DNA of 64,000 nucleotides, from NCBI GenBank assembly GCA_016715285.1, contig JADKAO010000003.1, forward strand, positions 248,001 through 312,000, given 5' to 3'. Shown here in pieces: positions 42,859 to 53,237 of this stretch (positions are counted from its first letter, which is position 1; each line of letters begins with the position of its first letter). The notes beneath the pieces are model-generated. The model was not told the origin of the DNA, did not search any database, and worked only from the letters and a program-made list of their open reading frames with translations. The position numbers and the translations under genes were made by a program. This DNA comes from Actinomycetales bacterium (GTDB lineage Bacteria > Actinomycetota > Actinomycetes > Actinomycetales > Dermatophilaceae).

Positions 42859-43153
42859 ACCAGTCCGCTCTTGGACATCGGCGGCGGCCTGAATCGCAGC
42901 CCGATTTAGCCTGATTCATTGTCATTGGAAATAATTTGAGATGGCGCCTGGCATGACTAGTCACCTCGCACCGGTGAGTAGTCAAAATGGGTCATCTCTT
43001 CGCAACCTGTCTCCGCGGTGTCTTAAGTTCGCCTCAAAATGGCATCAACGCGGCCAATATCCGGCTGTGTTGTCACCGTCAGGGTTTCCCATTCGAGTTC
43101 GTGAGAAGCGGTCACTCTGAGGGCGCAATGCGCTCACGATAAGGGGTCCTATC
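42859..43153. promoter_or_regulatory. 295-base leader of the multicopper oxidase gene, with an inverted repeat
   Basis: This gap is AT-richer than its surroundings (GTCATTGGAAATAATTTGAG near 42920). It contains an imperfect inverted repeat, GACTAGTCACC (42955-42965) and GGTGAGTAGTC (42973-42983), with one mismatch in 11 and a 7-base spacer, which looks like an operator. No convincing -35/-10 pair was found. AAGGGG at 43141-43146 is the likely ribosome-binding site for GTG 43154. Confidence 0.5.
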
Positions 43154-46100
43154 GTGTCTCTCTCCCAGCTTCAGCGTGCCTTCATGTCGTCAATTGCTGC
43201 CGCGGCAGTCATCATCTCCGTGTCTATGTCGGTCTCGGCTCCCGCCTCGGCCGCACCGCGTGATCACGCCCGCGCGATCGACGCACAGGCCTCCGAAGTG
43301 GGGGTAGTTCCTCAGGCGCTTGCCGAGAAGGCGAAACAGAACAAGGCCGAGAAAGTCACTAACGCCGATCGCCTCAAGGCTGCCCAACGCGCCCAGAGCA
43401 AGGGCTTTGCACCGCCGCCCCTCGAGATCGCTGAGATCGACAAGGAGCTCCAGACCGATCAGGACCTGGCCGAGCTTAAGCGCCAGCTCGATGTCGAGGC
43501 GAGCACCTTTGACGCCGCGGTGAAGGGCGACAGCGTGCAGGGTGCCAAGAAGGGCTCCCACATTGGGGTCGATTCGCTCGCCACGAGACATACGGTTGAC
43601 CCAGTCGGTCCGTCTGCGCAGCCGGACTTCTTTGGCACCCCGAACTACGCCAATAGCCCCTTGCGGATGCCCGACGCGAATGCCGAGATCACGAGCGCGA
43701 CGGGAACGGGTGCGTCGCTCGCGGCTGAGGTCGACCTCGCGACGGGCGCGGTGACCGCTGTGACCGCCGCGGCAGGTGGATCTGGGTATGCCGTGGGCGA
43801 CATCGTGACGATCTCCAGCACCGGATCGGGCACCGTGGCTGGCCGCGGCAGCGGCGCGACCGCCGCCGTCGCGGAAGTGAGCGAGTCAGGCGCCGTGACG
43901 AAGATCCAGGTCACCGCAGCAGGCTCGGACTACACGACCCTCGGCATCGAGAAGTTCGTTGACACCCTGCCAGGTCTGGGCGAGGCCAACCAGAACGACC
44001 TGGGCCAGTACATCCCGGTCGGGCAGGCGGACACGACGACCTACCCGGGCTCGGACTACTACGAAATCGCGGTGGTTCAGTACCAGGAGCAGATGCACCG
44101 TGACCTGCCCCCCACGACTCTGCGCGGCTACGTTCAGCTCTCGACAGCTGCCGTGCCCGGCAAACACCTCGCTCTCAAGAACCTCGATGGCACCGGCGTC
44201 ACGCTACCGAGCGGCGCCCAGGTGTATGCCGTGGACAAGCCGCACTACCTCGGCCCGTTCATCTCGGCTACCAAGGACAAGCCCGTCCGCATTCTCTTCC
44301 GCAACCTCCTCCCGACCGGGGTCGCCGGTGACCTTCACCTCCCCGTCGATGTGACCGTCATGGGTGCGGGCATGGGCCCGAACATGAAGAACCCAACGGA
44401 CCCCAACGCCCCGATGACGGAGATCGACCCGCAGCGGCCGATGTGCGGAGAGACGCCCAAACCACGGGACTGCTTCTCCGAAAACCGTGCCACGTTGCAC
44501 CTACACGGCGGCATCACGCCGTGGATCAGTGACGGCACGCCGCACCAATGGATTACCCCTGCCGGTGAGGACACGGCATACCCCAAAGGTGTGTCGGTGA
44601 GCAATGTGCCGGACATGCCCGACCCGGGTCCGGGCGCACAGACCTTCTTCTACACCAACCAGCAGAGCGCGCGGCTGATGTTCTACCACGACCACGCGTG
44701 GGGCATCACCCGGCTCAATGTCTACTCTGGTGAGGCCGCGGGCTACGCGATCAGCGACCCGACCGAGCAGGCGCTCGTGAGTGCTGGCCTGCTGCCGGCC
44801 GACACCCTGCCGCTCATCGTCCAAGACAAGACCTTTGTGCCGGACACCAAGCAGCTCGCGACGACCGACCCGCTGTGGGACGTGCTGCGGTGGGGTGGGC
44901 TGGGTTCCCTGTGGGCTCCACACGTCTACGTCCCAGCCCAGAACCCGGGCGACGCCTCTGGTGTGAACCAGTTCGGCCGCTGGGCCTACGGACCGTGGTT
45001 CCACCCCCCGACAACGGACATCACCCACGGTCCCGTCGCCAATGCTCTCTACGACCCCAGTTGCGACCCCGACGAGAAGTGGTGCCAGCCGCAGCTGGCC
45101 CCTGGCGTCCCCTTCGTCTCGATGGGCATGGAGGCGTTCAACGACACCGCGATGGTGAACGGCACGGCATACCCCACCGTGACGGTCGACCCCAAGGCAT
45201 ACCGCGTCCGGTTGCTGAATGCCGCCAACGACCGGTTTTTCAACTTCAGTCTCTATGTCGCCGACCAAACCGGCACTGAGGTGGCCCTGAACCAGGCCGA
45301 GGTCGCCGCGGCCAAGACCGACCCGGTCGTCTTCCCGACTCCCGACACGAGCAAGAGCCCAGCGGGGCCATCGTTCATCCAGGTCGCGTCCGAGGGTGGC
45401 TTCCTTCCGGCGCCGACAGTCATTGCGCCACAGCCGATTACGTGGGTCACCGATCCGACTGTCTTCAACGCGGGCAATGTCGACAAACACGCGCTGCTCA
45501 TCGCACCGGCCGAGCGCGCCGACACCGTCGTGGACTTCTCCGCGTATGCCGGGAAGACCCTTATCCTCTACAACGATGCGCCCGCGGCCTTCCCCGCTCG
45601 CGACTCGCGCTACGACTACTACACCGACAGCGCTGACCTCACCGGGATCGGCGGAGCGCCGACGACTCCGGCGGGCTTCGGGCCCAACACCCGAACCATC
45701 ATGCAGATCAAGGTTGCGGCCAAGACGCCAGCTGCCTCGTATGCCGCCACGAAGCTCCCCGCCCTCCAGGCCGCCTTCAACCATGGACTCACCGCGGCCG
45801 GCATGAAGACCGGTGTCTTCGAGACCGCCCAGCCACCGATCGTGGTGGGTCAGAAGGACTACAACGCTGCATACGGGACCTCCTTCGACACCGGGCCGCT
45901 AGGTAGCTACCCGAACGAGCGGCTCGACGGACTGGTCCGCATGACCGACACGAAGTTCCGCTTCGACACCCTCTCGGGCAACCGGTTGACCGATTTCCCA
46001 TTGCAGCCCAAGGCATTACACGACGAAATGGGCGCGGTCTACGACAAGGAATACGGCCGCATGAGTGGCAACCTCGGGCTCGAGGGGCCGAACAAGACGG

Positions 46101-49100
46101 CCGCGGGACAGCAGATCATGCTCTATCCGTATGTCAATCCACCGACGGAAATCCTCACCGGAATGGTCGATGGGGCACCCATCGCCACGCTCGATGACGG
46201 CACCCAGATCTGGAAGATCACGCATAACGGGGTGGACACGCACCCCCTGCACTTCCACCTCTACGACATCCAACTCATCAACCGGGTCGGCTGGGACGGG
46301 ATCATCCGCAAGCCCGACGCAAACGAGTTGGGGTGGAAAGACACCGTCCGGGTGAGCCCGCTCGAAGACACCGTCGTTGCGCTGCGTCCGATCTTGCCTC
46401 GCATCCCCTTCGGTGTGCCGGACAGCCATCGGCCGCTCGATCCGTCGATGCCGCTCGACACGATGACGCAGTTCAACCAGGTCGGTCCCGACGGCAACCA
46501 GGTGACGACCCCCATCAAGAACGTGCTGACCAACTTCCAGTGGGAGTACGTGTGGCACTGCCACATCCTCAGCCACGAGGAGATGGACATGATGCGTCCT
46601 GTGTCGGTGGCAGCGCCTCATCAACTGCCTGGTGCACCGAGCTTGACGTGGCGTGCTCATTCCGATGGGGCGCAACTGACGTGGACAGACCCAACGCCGG
46701 TCGCAGCGAGTCTTGACGGATCATGGGGTAACTGGTCGTCGGAGATCGGCTTCCGGGTCTACCGCGCACCGCTCAACCCCGACGGCACCACCGGTACCTT
46801 CGGCGCCGATCCGGTGGGAACGGCCTTGGCCAACCAGACGTCCTACGTCGACCCAGCAATGACGACCTCCAACGCGGTCTACAAGGTGGTTGCGTTCAAC
46901 GCCATGGGTGAGACTGCTTCGAACCTCGCTCAGGCCACAGTTCCTCCGTCGACCCCGGCGGGCCTCACCGTGACGAGCGAGCCGATCGCTGCTGGCGTCA
47001 CGTCCGCATCGACGACGGTGGCCTGGACTGCATCGACTCCGCATGGTGCCGACACCTACACCCTTGAGCGGTCGGTCGACCCGACGTTCAGCCGGGATGT
47101 GGTCCAGGTTGTGACGGGCAGCGCCGCCACGACGACGACCGACTCCGGTTTGACCCCGGGCGAGGTCTACGCCTACCGAGTGCGCGGCACGAGCGCCAAC
47201 GGCGACTCCCCGTGGTCGGAAACGGTCACAGTGCGCACCGCTCTGGCCGCCCCATCTGGCGTGACCGCAACGGCTGCTAGCCCGCCGCCAACGGTGACGG
47301 TGAGCTGGTCTGCGGTGGCAGGGGCAACGGCATACGAGATCGCGCGCTCCACAGGTGCGGCCTTCGATGCCACCATGGCGACGACGCTTGGGACGAGCCC
47401 AAGTCCGTCCTTCTCCGACTCGACCGCTGATGGCAACACGGTCTACTCCTACGGAGTGCGGGCGCTCGCTGGCCCGCCTCTGCCGGTGCAGTCCCCGTGG
47501 TCGACCACCTCGGTCTCGACGTGGCCTGGCGTCCCGACTGGGGTCACCGCCGTCGCCGGCTCCCCGCACGCTGCAGGAGTCGACGTCACGGTGACGTGGA
47601 GCGCGGCACCGGGCGCGACGGCATACCGCGTCGAAGCCTCTACCGACGCGACCTTCATGACAGGAGTGACCGTCCTCGCCAGCGCGACGACTGAACTCAC
47701 CGTGAAGGAAGTGGGTCGGCCGTTCGCGACCCAACTGCACTACCGGGTAGCTGCCTCCAACCCTGCAGGTTTGTCCGCCTGGTCGGGCACAGCCTCGGTG
47801 GTGACGGGGATCGGTGCTCCCACGTCAGCGTCGGTGACCACTTCAGCGGTCGTGCCGCCAACGGCAACCCTCACCTGGTCGGCCGTCTCTGGAGCCACGG
47901 GGTACCAGACCGCGGCCTCGGATGGGTCGACCTTCGAACCCGCCACTGCCTCGATCGTCGACGCCCCAGCGAGCCCGTTCACGACACCGGAGCTGCCGGC
48001 TAATGCGACGGTGACGTATGCCGTGCGCGCGGTCGCACTTGTCGGCACGACAACCGTGACCTCGGACTGGACTCAAGCCGGCACGATCACGACGCTGCCT
48101 GACGTCCCAACGGCATTGGCCGCCACCGCGAGCGGAGCGGGCCAGGTCGCGCTCACCTGGACGGCTCCGACGGCCTCGGTGACCGGTTATGTCCTGCAGC
48201 GGTCCACTGACGCCGCCTTCACGGCACCGGTCGTGGTGGCGACCTCGGGCACGACCACCTCGGCTACCGACAGCGGCCTGGCCGGTGTCACGATCTACTT
48301 CTACCGGGTCGCGGCAGTCAACCCGGTTGGGCAGTCCGACTGGTCCGCGCCAGCGGAGGTCATCACGGCCCTGTCCAAGCCAGCTTCGGCGACTGCCACG
48401 GCGTCAGCCTTCGCTCCGCCGAGCGTCAGGGTGACGTGGGCAGAGGTCACCGGAACGTCGGGGTACGAGGTCGGTCGATCTGACGGGGCAACCTTTGACG
48501 AGGCGAATGCCGTCTTCACCTCGGCCACGAGCACCACGTTGACGGACACGTCGGTGACCACCAACGGGACCTACACGTATGCCGTGCGCGCGGTCACTCT
48601 CGTCGGCACGACGACGGTGCGTTCAGGCTGGACGGGTGCTGGCACGGTGACGACGGTGCTGGCTCCGCCGTCTGCGGTCATTGCTGTGGCAGGAGCCGAG
48701 TCGGGGCAGGTGGACGTCTCTTGGACCGCTCCGGCGGGAGCAGTGACGGGCTACGTCGTCGAACGCTCGAGTGACTCGGCCTTCACGGCTCCGGTCGTTG
48801 TCGCAACGTCGGGCACGGCTACGACCGCAGTAGACACCGGGTTGGCGAGTATCACTCGGTACTACTACCGCGTGCGGACATTGAGTTCCACCGGCACGTC
48901 TGCGTGGTCGGCGACCGTGGACGTCACGACCGGTCTCAGCGCTCCGACGCAGGTGACCGCCACGGCCTCTGCGACGGCTCCCTCGGTCACCGTGACGTGG
49001 GACTCGGTCCAGGGTGCTTCTGGCTACGAGGTCGCGCGGATCGACGGGTTGTCCTGGTCCGTCGTCGGCTCGACCCTTGTGGGTCAGGCCGGGGCCACAT

Positions 49101-50938
49101 CGCCGTTCATCGACACATCGGCTACCAGCGGGACGACCTACACCTATGCCGTCCGGGCGGTATACGTGGTCGGCGGAGGATGGCTGGTCTCCGGCTGGTC
49201 GCCAGCGGCCGCTGTCACGACCATCCCGGCAGCACCGACGTCGATCTCGGCAACGCCTGGAGCGGTGACCGCGACCGAAGCGTCCGTCGACCTTGCCTGG
49301 TTCGCGACCCTCGGCGCCACCGGCTATGTCGTCCAGCGATCGGCGGACTCGGCCTTCACGTCGCCGACCCAGGTGACGTCAATTGCCGACGCCACCGCGC
49401 ACGACAATGGCCTGGGCTTCGTGACGACCTACTACTACCGAGTCGCGGCAACGAACGCTGCCGGACAGTCGCCGTGGTCTCCTGCTGCCACGGTGCTGAC
49501 CAACCTCGGCGCGCCGACCCAACTGACCGCAACGGCCTCCACGGTCGCTCCGGTGTCGGTCTCGATCACGTGGCAACCGGTCTCTGGCGCAACGGCATAC
49601 GCTCTTGCGCGCTCGACGGGTGCGACCTTCGACGGCGGCACCGCCATGGTGCTCAGCTCAACTCTGACGACTGCGGCATACGCCGACACCGAGGTGTCTA
49701 CGGGTGCCCAGGTGACGTATGCCGTACGGGCGCTCTACGCGGGCGCCGAACCGCGGCAGTCAGAGTGGTCGAGCGGGGTCACGGTGACGATCCTGCCAGG
49801 CACACCGACAGGGGTGACCGCCGTTGCAGCGCCACCAGTCAATGGTCAAAGCGCGATCGTGGTGTCGTGGACTGCGGTCAGCGGCGCGACGGGTTACACG
49901 GTCCAGCGAGCCGAAGACGCGGCCTTCATGACTAACGTCGCGACGGTGCCGTGGGCGAGCGGCACGACTGTCACCGACCCAGGTGTGGCGTCGGCGACGA
50001 CGTACTACTACCGGGTCGCGGCCACGAATGCGGCCGGCACCTCGGCGTGGAGCCTTGGAGTGCAGGCCGCCACTTCGCTTGACGCACCAGGCACCTTCAC
50101 GGCAGTCGCGTCGGTTAAATACCCGCTCACGGTGACCCTGTCGTGGACCGCACCCGCGGGCGCGACCGGATACCAGGTGGAGCGGTCGACGAACGGGTTC
50201 TTCACACGCACCGTGATCGCGCCCATCGCTGGGACGACCGCTGTGGATGTCGCACCTGCTCCCTCGACGGCATATTCCTACCGAGTTCGAGCGACGGCAG
50301 CAAACGGTGCCGTCCTGTCGGCGTGGAAGACGGCCACCGTCACAACGCCTGCGACACCGCTCGTCCAGGTCACCGGAGTCACCACGGCGGTTGCACCGAC
50401 AGGTCCTGCAGGAATCGTCGTGTCGTGGACCGGTCAGCCCTGGGCAGCGAGCTACCAGGTCCAGACCTCCACCTCGCCGAGATTCTCAAGCAGCCTCGTC
50501 ACCTCACCAAGGATCTCCTCGCTGAGTACCGTGATGACGGACGTCAAGGTCAACGTGAGGTACTTCGTGCGGGTGCGCGCGGTCGGAGCCAATGGCGCCC
50601 CCGGGCCGTGGTCGACGACGACGATGATCGTGCCGACCCTCCCGGCGCGTCCAGCGTCGCTCACCCTGGTCATCGCTGCGGTGAACTCGGGCACGGCTAA
50701 TGTCGGGCTGTCGTGGACGCCAGGGTCGACTGCGCCGGTGGGTGGCTATGTGATTCAACGGTCGACGCGGAGAGATTTCGGCGGGGCCACCACGGTCGCG
50801 CAGGTCAGTGGCGACACGTTGACGTACGCCGACCCGGCCGACCTACGCCGCAACGCGAGGTACTACTACCGGATCGCTGCCGTGACGAGCATGGGTCGGT
50901 CACCGTGGCAGACGGCGAGCATCATGACACCGAGGTAG
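43154..50938 (+). CDS. Giant secreted multicopper oxidase with 15 fibronectin-III domains
   Basis: A 2594-residue exported protein. A signal peptide (SSIAAAAVIISVSMSVSAPASAA) is followed by a charged coiled region to about residue 125. The oxidase domain spans about 155-1160 and has all four copper motifs: HLHGG (449-453), HDHAWG (512-517), HPLHFH (1030-1035) and HCHILSHEEMDM (1135-1146), supplying the type 1 Cys1136/His1141/Met1146 and the trinuclear His set. An extra Gly-rich GSGY-type insert lies near residues 178-260. From about 1155 to the end are 15 FN3 domains. The size and the HLHGGITPW text recall large bacterial Mn(II)- or metal-oxidising enzymes, but the substrate is inference. No anchor motif (LPxTG) is seen. 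Confidence 0.9.
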   Translation: MSLSQLQRAFMSSIAAAAVIISVSMSVSAPASAAPRDHARAIDAQASEVGVVPQALAEKAKQNKAEKVTNADRLKAAQRAQSKGFAPPPLEIAEIDKELQTDQDLAELKRQLDVEASTFDAAVKGDSVQGAKKGSHIGVDSLATRHTVDPVGPSAQPDFFGTPNYANSPLRMPDANAEITSATGTGASLAAEVDLATGAVTAVTAAAGGSGYAVGDIVTISSTGSGTVAGRGSGATAAVAEVSESGAVTKIQVTAAGSDYTTLGIEKFVDTLPGLGEANQNDLGQYIPVGQADTTTYPGSDYYEIAVVQYQEQMHRDLPPTTLRGYVQLSTAAVPGKHLALKNLDGTGVTLPSGAQVYAVDKPHYLGPFISATKDKPVRILFRNLLPTGVAGDLHLPVDVTVMGAGMGPNMKNPTDPNAPMTEIDPQRPMCGETPKPRDCFSENRATLHLHGGITPWISDGTPHQWITPAGEDTAYPKGVSVSNVPDMPDPGPGAQTFFYTNQQSARLMFYHDHAWGITRLNVYSGEAAGYAISDPTEQALVSAGLLPADTLPLIVQDKTFVPDTKQLATTDPLWDVLRWGGLGSLWAPHVYVPAQNPGDASGVNQFGRWAYGPWFHPPTTDITHGPVANALYDPSCDPDEKWCQPQLAPGVPFVSMGMEAFNDTAMVNGTAYPTVTVDPKAYRVRLLNAANDRFFNFSLYVADQTGTEVALNQAEVAAAKTDPVVFPTPDTSKSPAGPSFIQVASEGGFLPAPTVIAPQPITWVTDPTVFNAGNVDKHALLIAPAERADTVVDFSAYAGKTLILYNDAPAAFPARDSRYDYYTDSADLTGIGGAPTTPAGFGPNTRTIMQIKVAAKTPAASYAATKLPALQAAFNHGLTAAGMKTGVFETAQPPIVVGQKDYNAAYGTSFDTGPLGSYPNERLDGLVRMTDTKFRFDTLSGNRLTDFPLQPKALHDEMGAVYDKEYGRMSGNLGLEGPNKTAAGQQIMLYPYVNPPTEILTGMVDGAPIATLDDGTQIWKITHNGVDTHPLHFHLYDIQLINRVGWDGIIRKPDANELGWKDTVRVSPLEDTVVALRPILPRIPFGVPDSHRPLDPSMPLDTMTQFNQVGPDGNQVTTPIKNVLTNFQWEYVWHCHILSHEEMDMMRPVSVAAPHQLPGAPSLTWRAHSDGAQLTWTDPTPVAASLDGSWGNWSSEIGFRVYRAPLNPDGTTGTFGADPVGTALANQTSYVDPAMTTSNAVYKVVAFNAMGETASNLAQATVPPSTPAGLTVTSEPIAAGVTSASTTVAWTASTPHGADTYTLERSVDPTFSRDVVQVVTGSAATTTTDSGLTPGEVYAYRVRGTSANGDSPWSETVTVRTALAAPSGVTATAASPPPTVTVSWSAVAGATAYEIARSTGAAFDATMATTLGTSPSPSFSDSTADGNTVYSYGVRALAGPPLPVQSPWSTTSVSTWPGVPTGVTAVAGSPHAAGVDVTVTWSAAPGATAYRVEASTDATFMTGVTVLASATTELTVKEVGRPFATQLHYRVAASNPAGLSAWSGTASVVTGIGAPTSASVTTSAVVPPTATLTWSAVSGATGYQTAASDGSTFEPATASIVDAPASPFTTPELPANATVTYAVRAVALVGTTTVTSDWTQAGTITTLPDVPTALAATASGAGQVALTWTAPTASVTGYVLQRSTDAAFTAPVVVATSGTTTSATDSGLAGVTIYFYRVAAVNPVGQSDWSAPAEVITALSKPASATATASAFAPPSVRVTWAEVTGTSGYEVGRSDGATFDEANAVFTSATSTTLTDTSVTTNGTYTYAVRAVTLVGTTTVRSGWTGAGTVTTVLAPPSAVIAVAGAESGQVDVSWTAPAGAVTGYVVERSSDSAFTAPVVVATSGTATTAVDTGLASITRYYYRVRTLSSTGTSAWSATVDVTTGLSAPTQVTATASATAPSVTVTWDSVQGASGYEVARIDGLSWSVVGSTLVGQAGATSPFIDTSATSGTTYTYAVRAVYVVGGGWLVSGWSPAAAVTTIPAAPTSISATPGAVTATEASVDLAWFATLGATGYVVQRSADSAFTSPTQVTSIADATAHDNGLGFVTTYYYRVAATNAAGQSPWSPAATVLTNLGAPTQLTATASTVAPVSVSITWQPVSGATAYALARSTGATFDGGTAMVLSSTLTTAAYADTEVSTGAQVTYAVRALYAGAEPRQSEWSSGVTVTILPGTPTGVTAVAAPPVNGQSAIVVSWTAVSGATGYTVQRAEDAAFMTNVATVPWASGTTVTDPGVASATTYYYRVAATNAAGTSAWSLGVQAATSLDAPGTFTAVASVKYPLTVTLSWTAPAGATGYQVERSTNGFFTRTVIAPIAGTTAVDVAPAPSTAYSYRVRATAANGAVLSAWKTATVTTPATPLVQVTGVTTAVAPTGPAGIVVSWTGQPWAASYQVQTSTSPRFSSSLVTSPRISSLSTVMTDVKVNVRYFVRVRAVGANGAPGPWSTTTMIVPTLPARPASLTLVIAAVNSGTANVGLSWTPGSTAPVGGYVIQRSTRRDFGGATTVAQVSGDTLTYADPADLRRNARYYYRIAAVTSMGRSPWQTASIMTPR
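46617..50935 (+). repeat. Array of 15 fibronectin-III repeats with two-domain periodicity
   Basis: Fifteen domains of about 92-100 residues follow the oxidase domain. From domain 3 (about 47247) to domain 12 (about 50076) two types alternate. Type B has a (S/D)GATFD-like strand and ends YAVRAVxLVGTTTVxSxW. Type A has GYVxQRSxDxAF and YYYRVAATNAAGxSxWS. The repeating unit is thus a pair of domains, about 190 residues or 570 bases, copied about five times. Domains 1, 2 and 13-15 are more divergent and cap the array. Confidence 0.85.
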
Positions 50939-50948
50939 GGCGAGGGTC

Positions 50949-52937
50949 CTACGAGGTCGGGCATCCGCGCAACCGGTAAAGCACGGCGTCTCCCACCGAG
51001 TCGACCCGCTCGACAGAGCGGGCACGGGAGAGGCCTTCGAGTCCAGGGTGGACCTCGATGTCGCCAGACACGTTCTGCTTCCCAAAGTCGAGGACGTAGC
51101 GGATACCCAGGGAGGCAGCGGCAGCACAGATGTCGGGGTCCCCCGCCGGGACCAAGGCCAAGCGTTGCTCGAGAGTGAGCACCGCAGGACGTGGTTGCTC
51201 ACTGATGTAGGTCCAGGCGACCGGCATACCCTCGAGTGCATAGGCCAATGAGCTTCCATTCGTGGGAAGCGTGAGTGTCACCGATCCCCTCTCGATCAGG
51301 TGCGGTAGACGGCGCAGGAGCGCGCGTTCGTCGGCGGTGGTAAGACAGGTGACATCGCCTGCGACACAGGCTGCAGGCGCGAACTCATAAGCGCCTTGGG
51401 CCCGCTCGATGGCGTTGGTCATGCCAGGCATGGCTTGGGTGGCTACGACGAGGAGCACCGTGGGGAGGAGGACCGCGGTCCGTCCCGCACCGGGGCTAGT
51501 GGCGACCCAGGGGCTGGGTGAATCACCCACGTTGTGATCCAGCCGATCCAGCAGGGAGTTGATGCCGAGGAGGGCCAACGGGGCAGCTACCACAGCCAGC
51601 GCGGCCGCCAGTCGAGGTGGATCTGAAAAGAAGGTTTCCGTCAATAGGGTGCGTAATTGGCCCTCGGCGAAGCTCGCGACGACAACCCACAGGGCGAGGA
51701 CAATTGCCCAGGAGACCGCTAGCCACCGGTGTGCCCGCGCACGAAGGACCCAGACGAGTCCGACGATGACAAGCGCCGCGACCGCGAGGTTGGGCGAGCG
51801 GGCGGGCATGGTGAGGAGGAGACCCTCTCCAAGAGCTGGAAGCTTAGAGGCGATGGGCGGCCAGGCGTTGAAACCGGGACGGACGAGAAGCCAACAGGCA
51901 ACCAGGGCGACGCTGACGAGGACCTGTGCTGCAGCGACGATGAAACGAGTGCCGTGCGATCGCGATGGGCTCGGAGCGCGCCAATACCTCCACGCCGCCG
52001 TGACCAGGGCGGGTGCGATGGCGAGGATCGTCAGAATGAGCGCGTTCGGATGGCCGAGGAAGACCGCTGGGATAATGAACGCACTAGCCAGTGCAAGCGG
52101 CAACCGCAACGAACCGCCGGCGACGCCCATACCCGAGGCAGCGAGGATTCCGCCCATCGCCGCCGGCACGAGAGCGAAGCCGAGGGTATTGGGATAGAGC
52201 ACGCCCCACGTCAGTGTCAGCAACGGAAAGCTCGACACCCCGGCGGCGACTGCGGCAGTCGCGAGAATGGTGGCTGCACGAAGCCGGGTCATCGAAAAGA
52301 GGAACGCCAGCAGCGAGGCCGGCCAGACGATCCCGCAGACGACCAGGAGGGCAGCATTGGTGGCGATAGCCACGTCTCCAGCCATCGGCATACCGAGAGC
52401 TGTAAAGGCATGCCAGAGCGTGGGATAGAAACTGCGACCTGGGGTGCCGTCACCTAGTCCGATTGGGAGTAGGGGCGACGCCGATCCGCTCTCATAAATG
52501 AAGCGAATCGTGGATAGGTGAAAGACGTTGTCGTAGGTCTGCGAGAAGGAGTCTGGCGCGGGGAGCACGCGCGCCAGCACCCAGGACCAGAGGGCACTGC
52601 AGAGCACCAGCGAACTCGCCGTGAGGATGAGAGCGTGTCGGGGGAGTTCGTGGCCGAAGGCAGCAGCAGAGCGAGCCGCCCCCGCCTGTTGAGCCACGGA
52701 CCGGCAGCCAGAGGCCACGAGAGTCAAAACGCCGGTCGCGAGGACGATCGTGACCAGGCCCCACCCCAAGGGGACGACTGTCGTCACCACGGACCCGAAA
52801 GCGATCACGGCGAGCGACAGCGGTGGGGCGAAGGCGAGTAGTCGTGCGCCACGCAGCCCGGAGGCCCGGCCGAGCACGACTCCGGGGAGCATCGCGTAAC
52901 CAACAAGCAGCACGACCGTCAGCGCCAGTCGCCCCAC
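50949..52937 (-). CDS. DUF6541 multi-pass membrane protein
   Basis: A 662-residue integral membrane protein with about 12-14 hydrophobic helices in the first 480 residues. The motif [27 protein letters not shown] (about residues 130-156) with its D-N-x-x-H is typical of DUF6541, and [12 protein letters not shown] follows. Overall the plan resembles GT-C-fold polyprenyl-phosphate sugar transferases, with a C-terminal extracellular domain (from about residue 520) that has several Cys ([28 protein letters not shown]). Function is not established. It converges on the multicopper oxidase gene with a 10-base gap and is divergent from ahcY. The start is GTG 52937. Confidence 0.82.
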   Translation of the reverse strand: MGRLALTVVLLVGYAMLPGVVLGRASGLRGARLLAFAPPLSLAVIAFGSVVTTVVPLGWGLVTIVLATGVLTLVASGCRSVAQQAGAARSAAAFGHELPRHALILTASSLVLCSALWSWVLARVLPAPDSFSQTYDNVFHLSTIRFIYESGSASPLLPIGLGDGTPGRSFYPTLWHAFTALGMPMAGDVAIATNAALLVVCGIVWPASLLAFLFSMTRLRAATILATAAVAAGVSSFPLLTLTWGVLYPNTLGFALVPAAMGGILAASGMGVAGGSLRLPLALASAFIIPAVFLGHPNALILTILAIAPALVTAAWRYWRAPSPSRSHGTRFIVAAAQVLVSVALVACWLLVRPGFNAWPPIASKLPALGEGLLLTMPARSPNLAVAALVIVGLVWVLRARAHRWLAVSWAIVLALWVVVASFAEGQLRTLLTETFFSDPPRLAAALAVVAAPLALLGINSLLDRLDHNVGDSPSPWVATSPGAGRTAVLLPTVLLVVATQAMPGMTNAIERAQGAYEFAPAACVAGDVTCLTTADERALLRRLPHLIERGSVTLTLPTNGSSLAYALEGMPVAWTYISEQPRPAVLTLEQRLALVPAGDPDICAAAASLGIRYVLDFGKQNVSGDIEVHPGLEGLSRARSVERVDSVGDAVLYRLRGCPTS

Positions 52938-53237
52938 AATTCCGCCTTCCGCTCAGGCCCGCGGCGGCTACTCCCGTCGCGGGCCTCAGCCTGCCACACA
53001 GTCCTGCGACACTGTCGGTGGCACGACCTTCCCCGAGCCGGAGCTGGACCTGATCGTGCGCACCGCCCGGCGACGCCGGGCGCGGGCAACCAGCGGGTAG
53101 AGTTGGACGTTGCCGGCGTGGGTGGACGACCCGCGCGAGGAGCCGAGTGGGCGCACCGCGCCAAGCGCCCGGCATACCGTGCCCTGAAGGGCGACGCCGG
53201 GTTGAGTTCACCCTCTCATTGCGACTTGGAGACCCTG
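52938..53237. promoter_or_regulatory. 300-base leader between the DUF6541 gene and ahcY
   Basis: This region should hold two divergent promoters. It is very GC-rich and contains small perfect hairpins, for example CGCCCGGC (53064-53071) with GCCGGGCG (53075-53082). A GGCATACC copy lies at 53171-53178. I looked for an S-adenosylhomocysteine riboswitch before ahcY; AGGAGC occurs near 53139, but the rest of the consensus is not recognisable. An in-frame extension of ahcY from 53103 is open but unlike the family. Confidence 0.4.

Noticed and set aside
46617..50935. The repeat array read as a CRISPR or DNA satellite
   Set aside because: The period is a protein domain in a continuous reading frame with diverged third positions; there are no short identical repeats with unique spacers.
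43154..50938. Multicopper oxidase as a spore-coat CotA or nitrite reductase
   Set aside because: The four motifs fit a laccase-like oxidase, but the spacing between the second and third motifs (over 500 residues) and the FN3 tail do not match CotA or NirK.
52938..53237. S-adenosylhomocysteine riboswitch before ahcY
   Set aside because: Only an AGGAGC-like core is seen; the flanking pairing and conserved loop bases could not be found. A covariance-model search would settle it.
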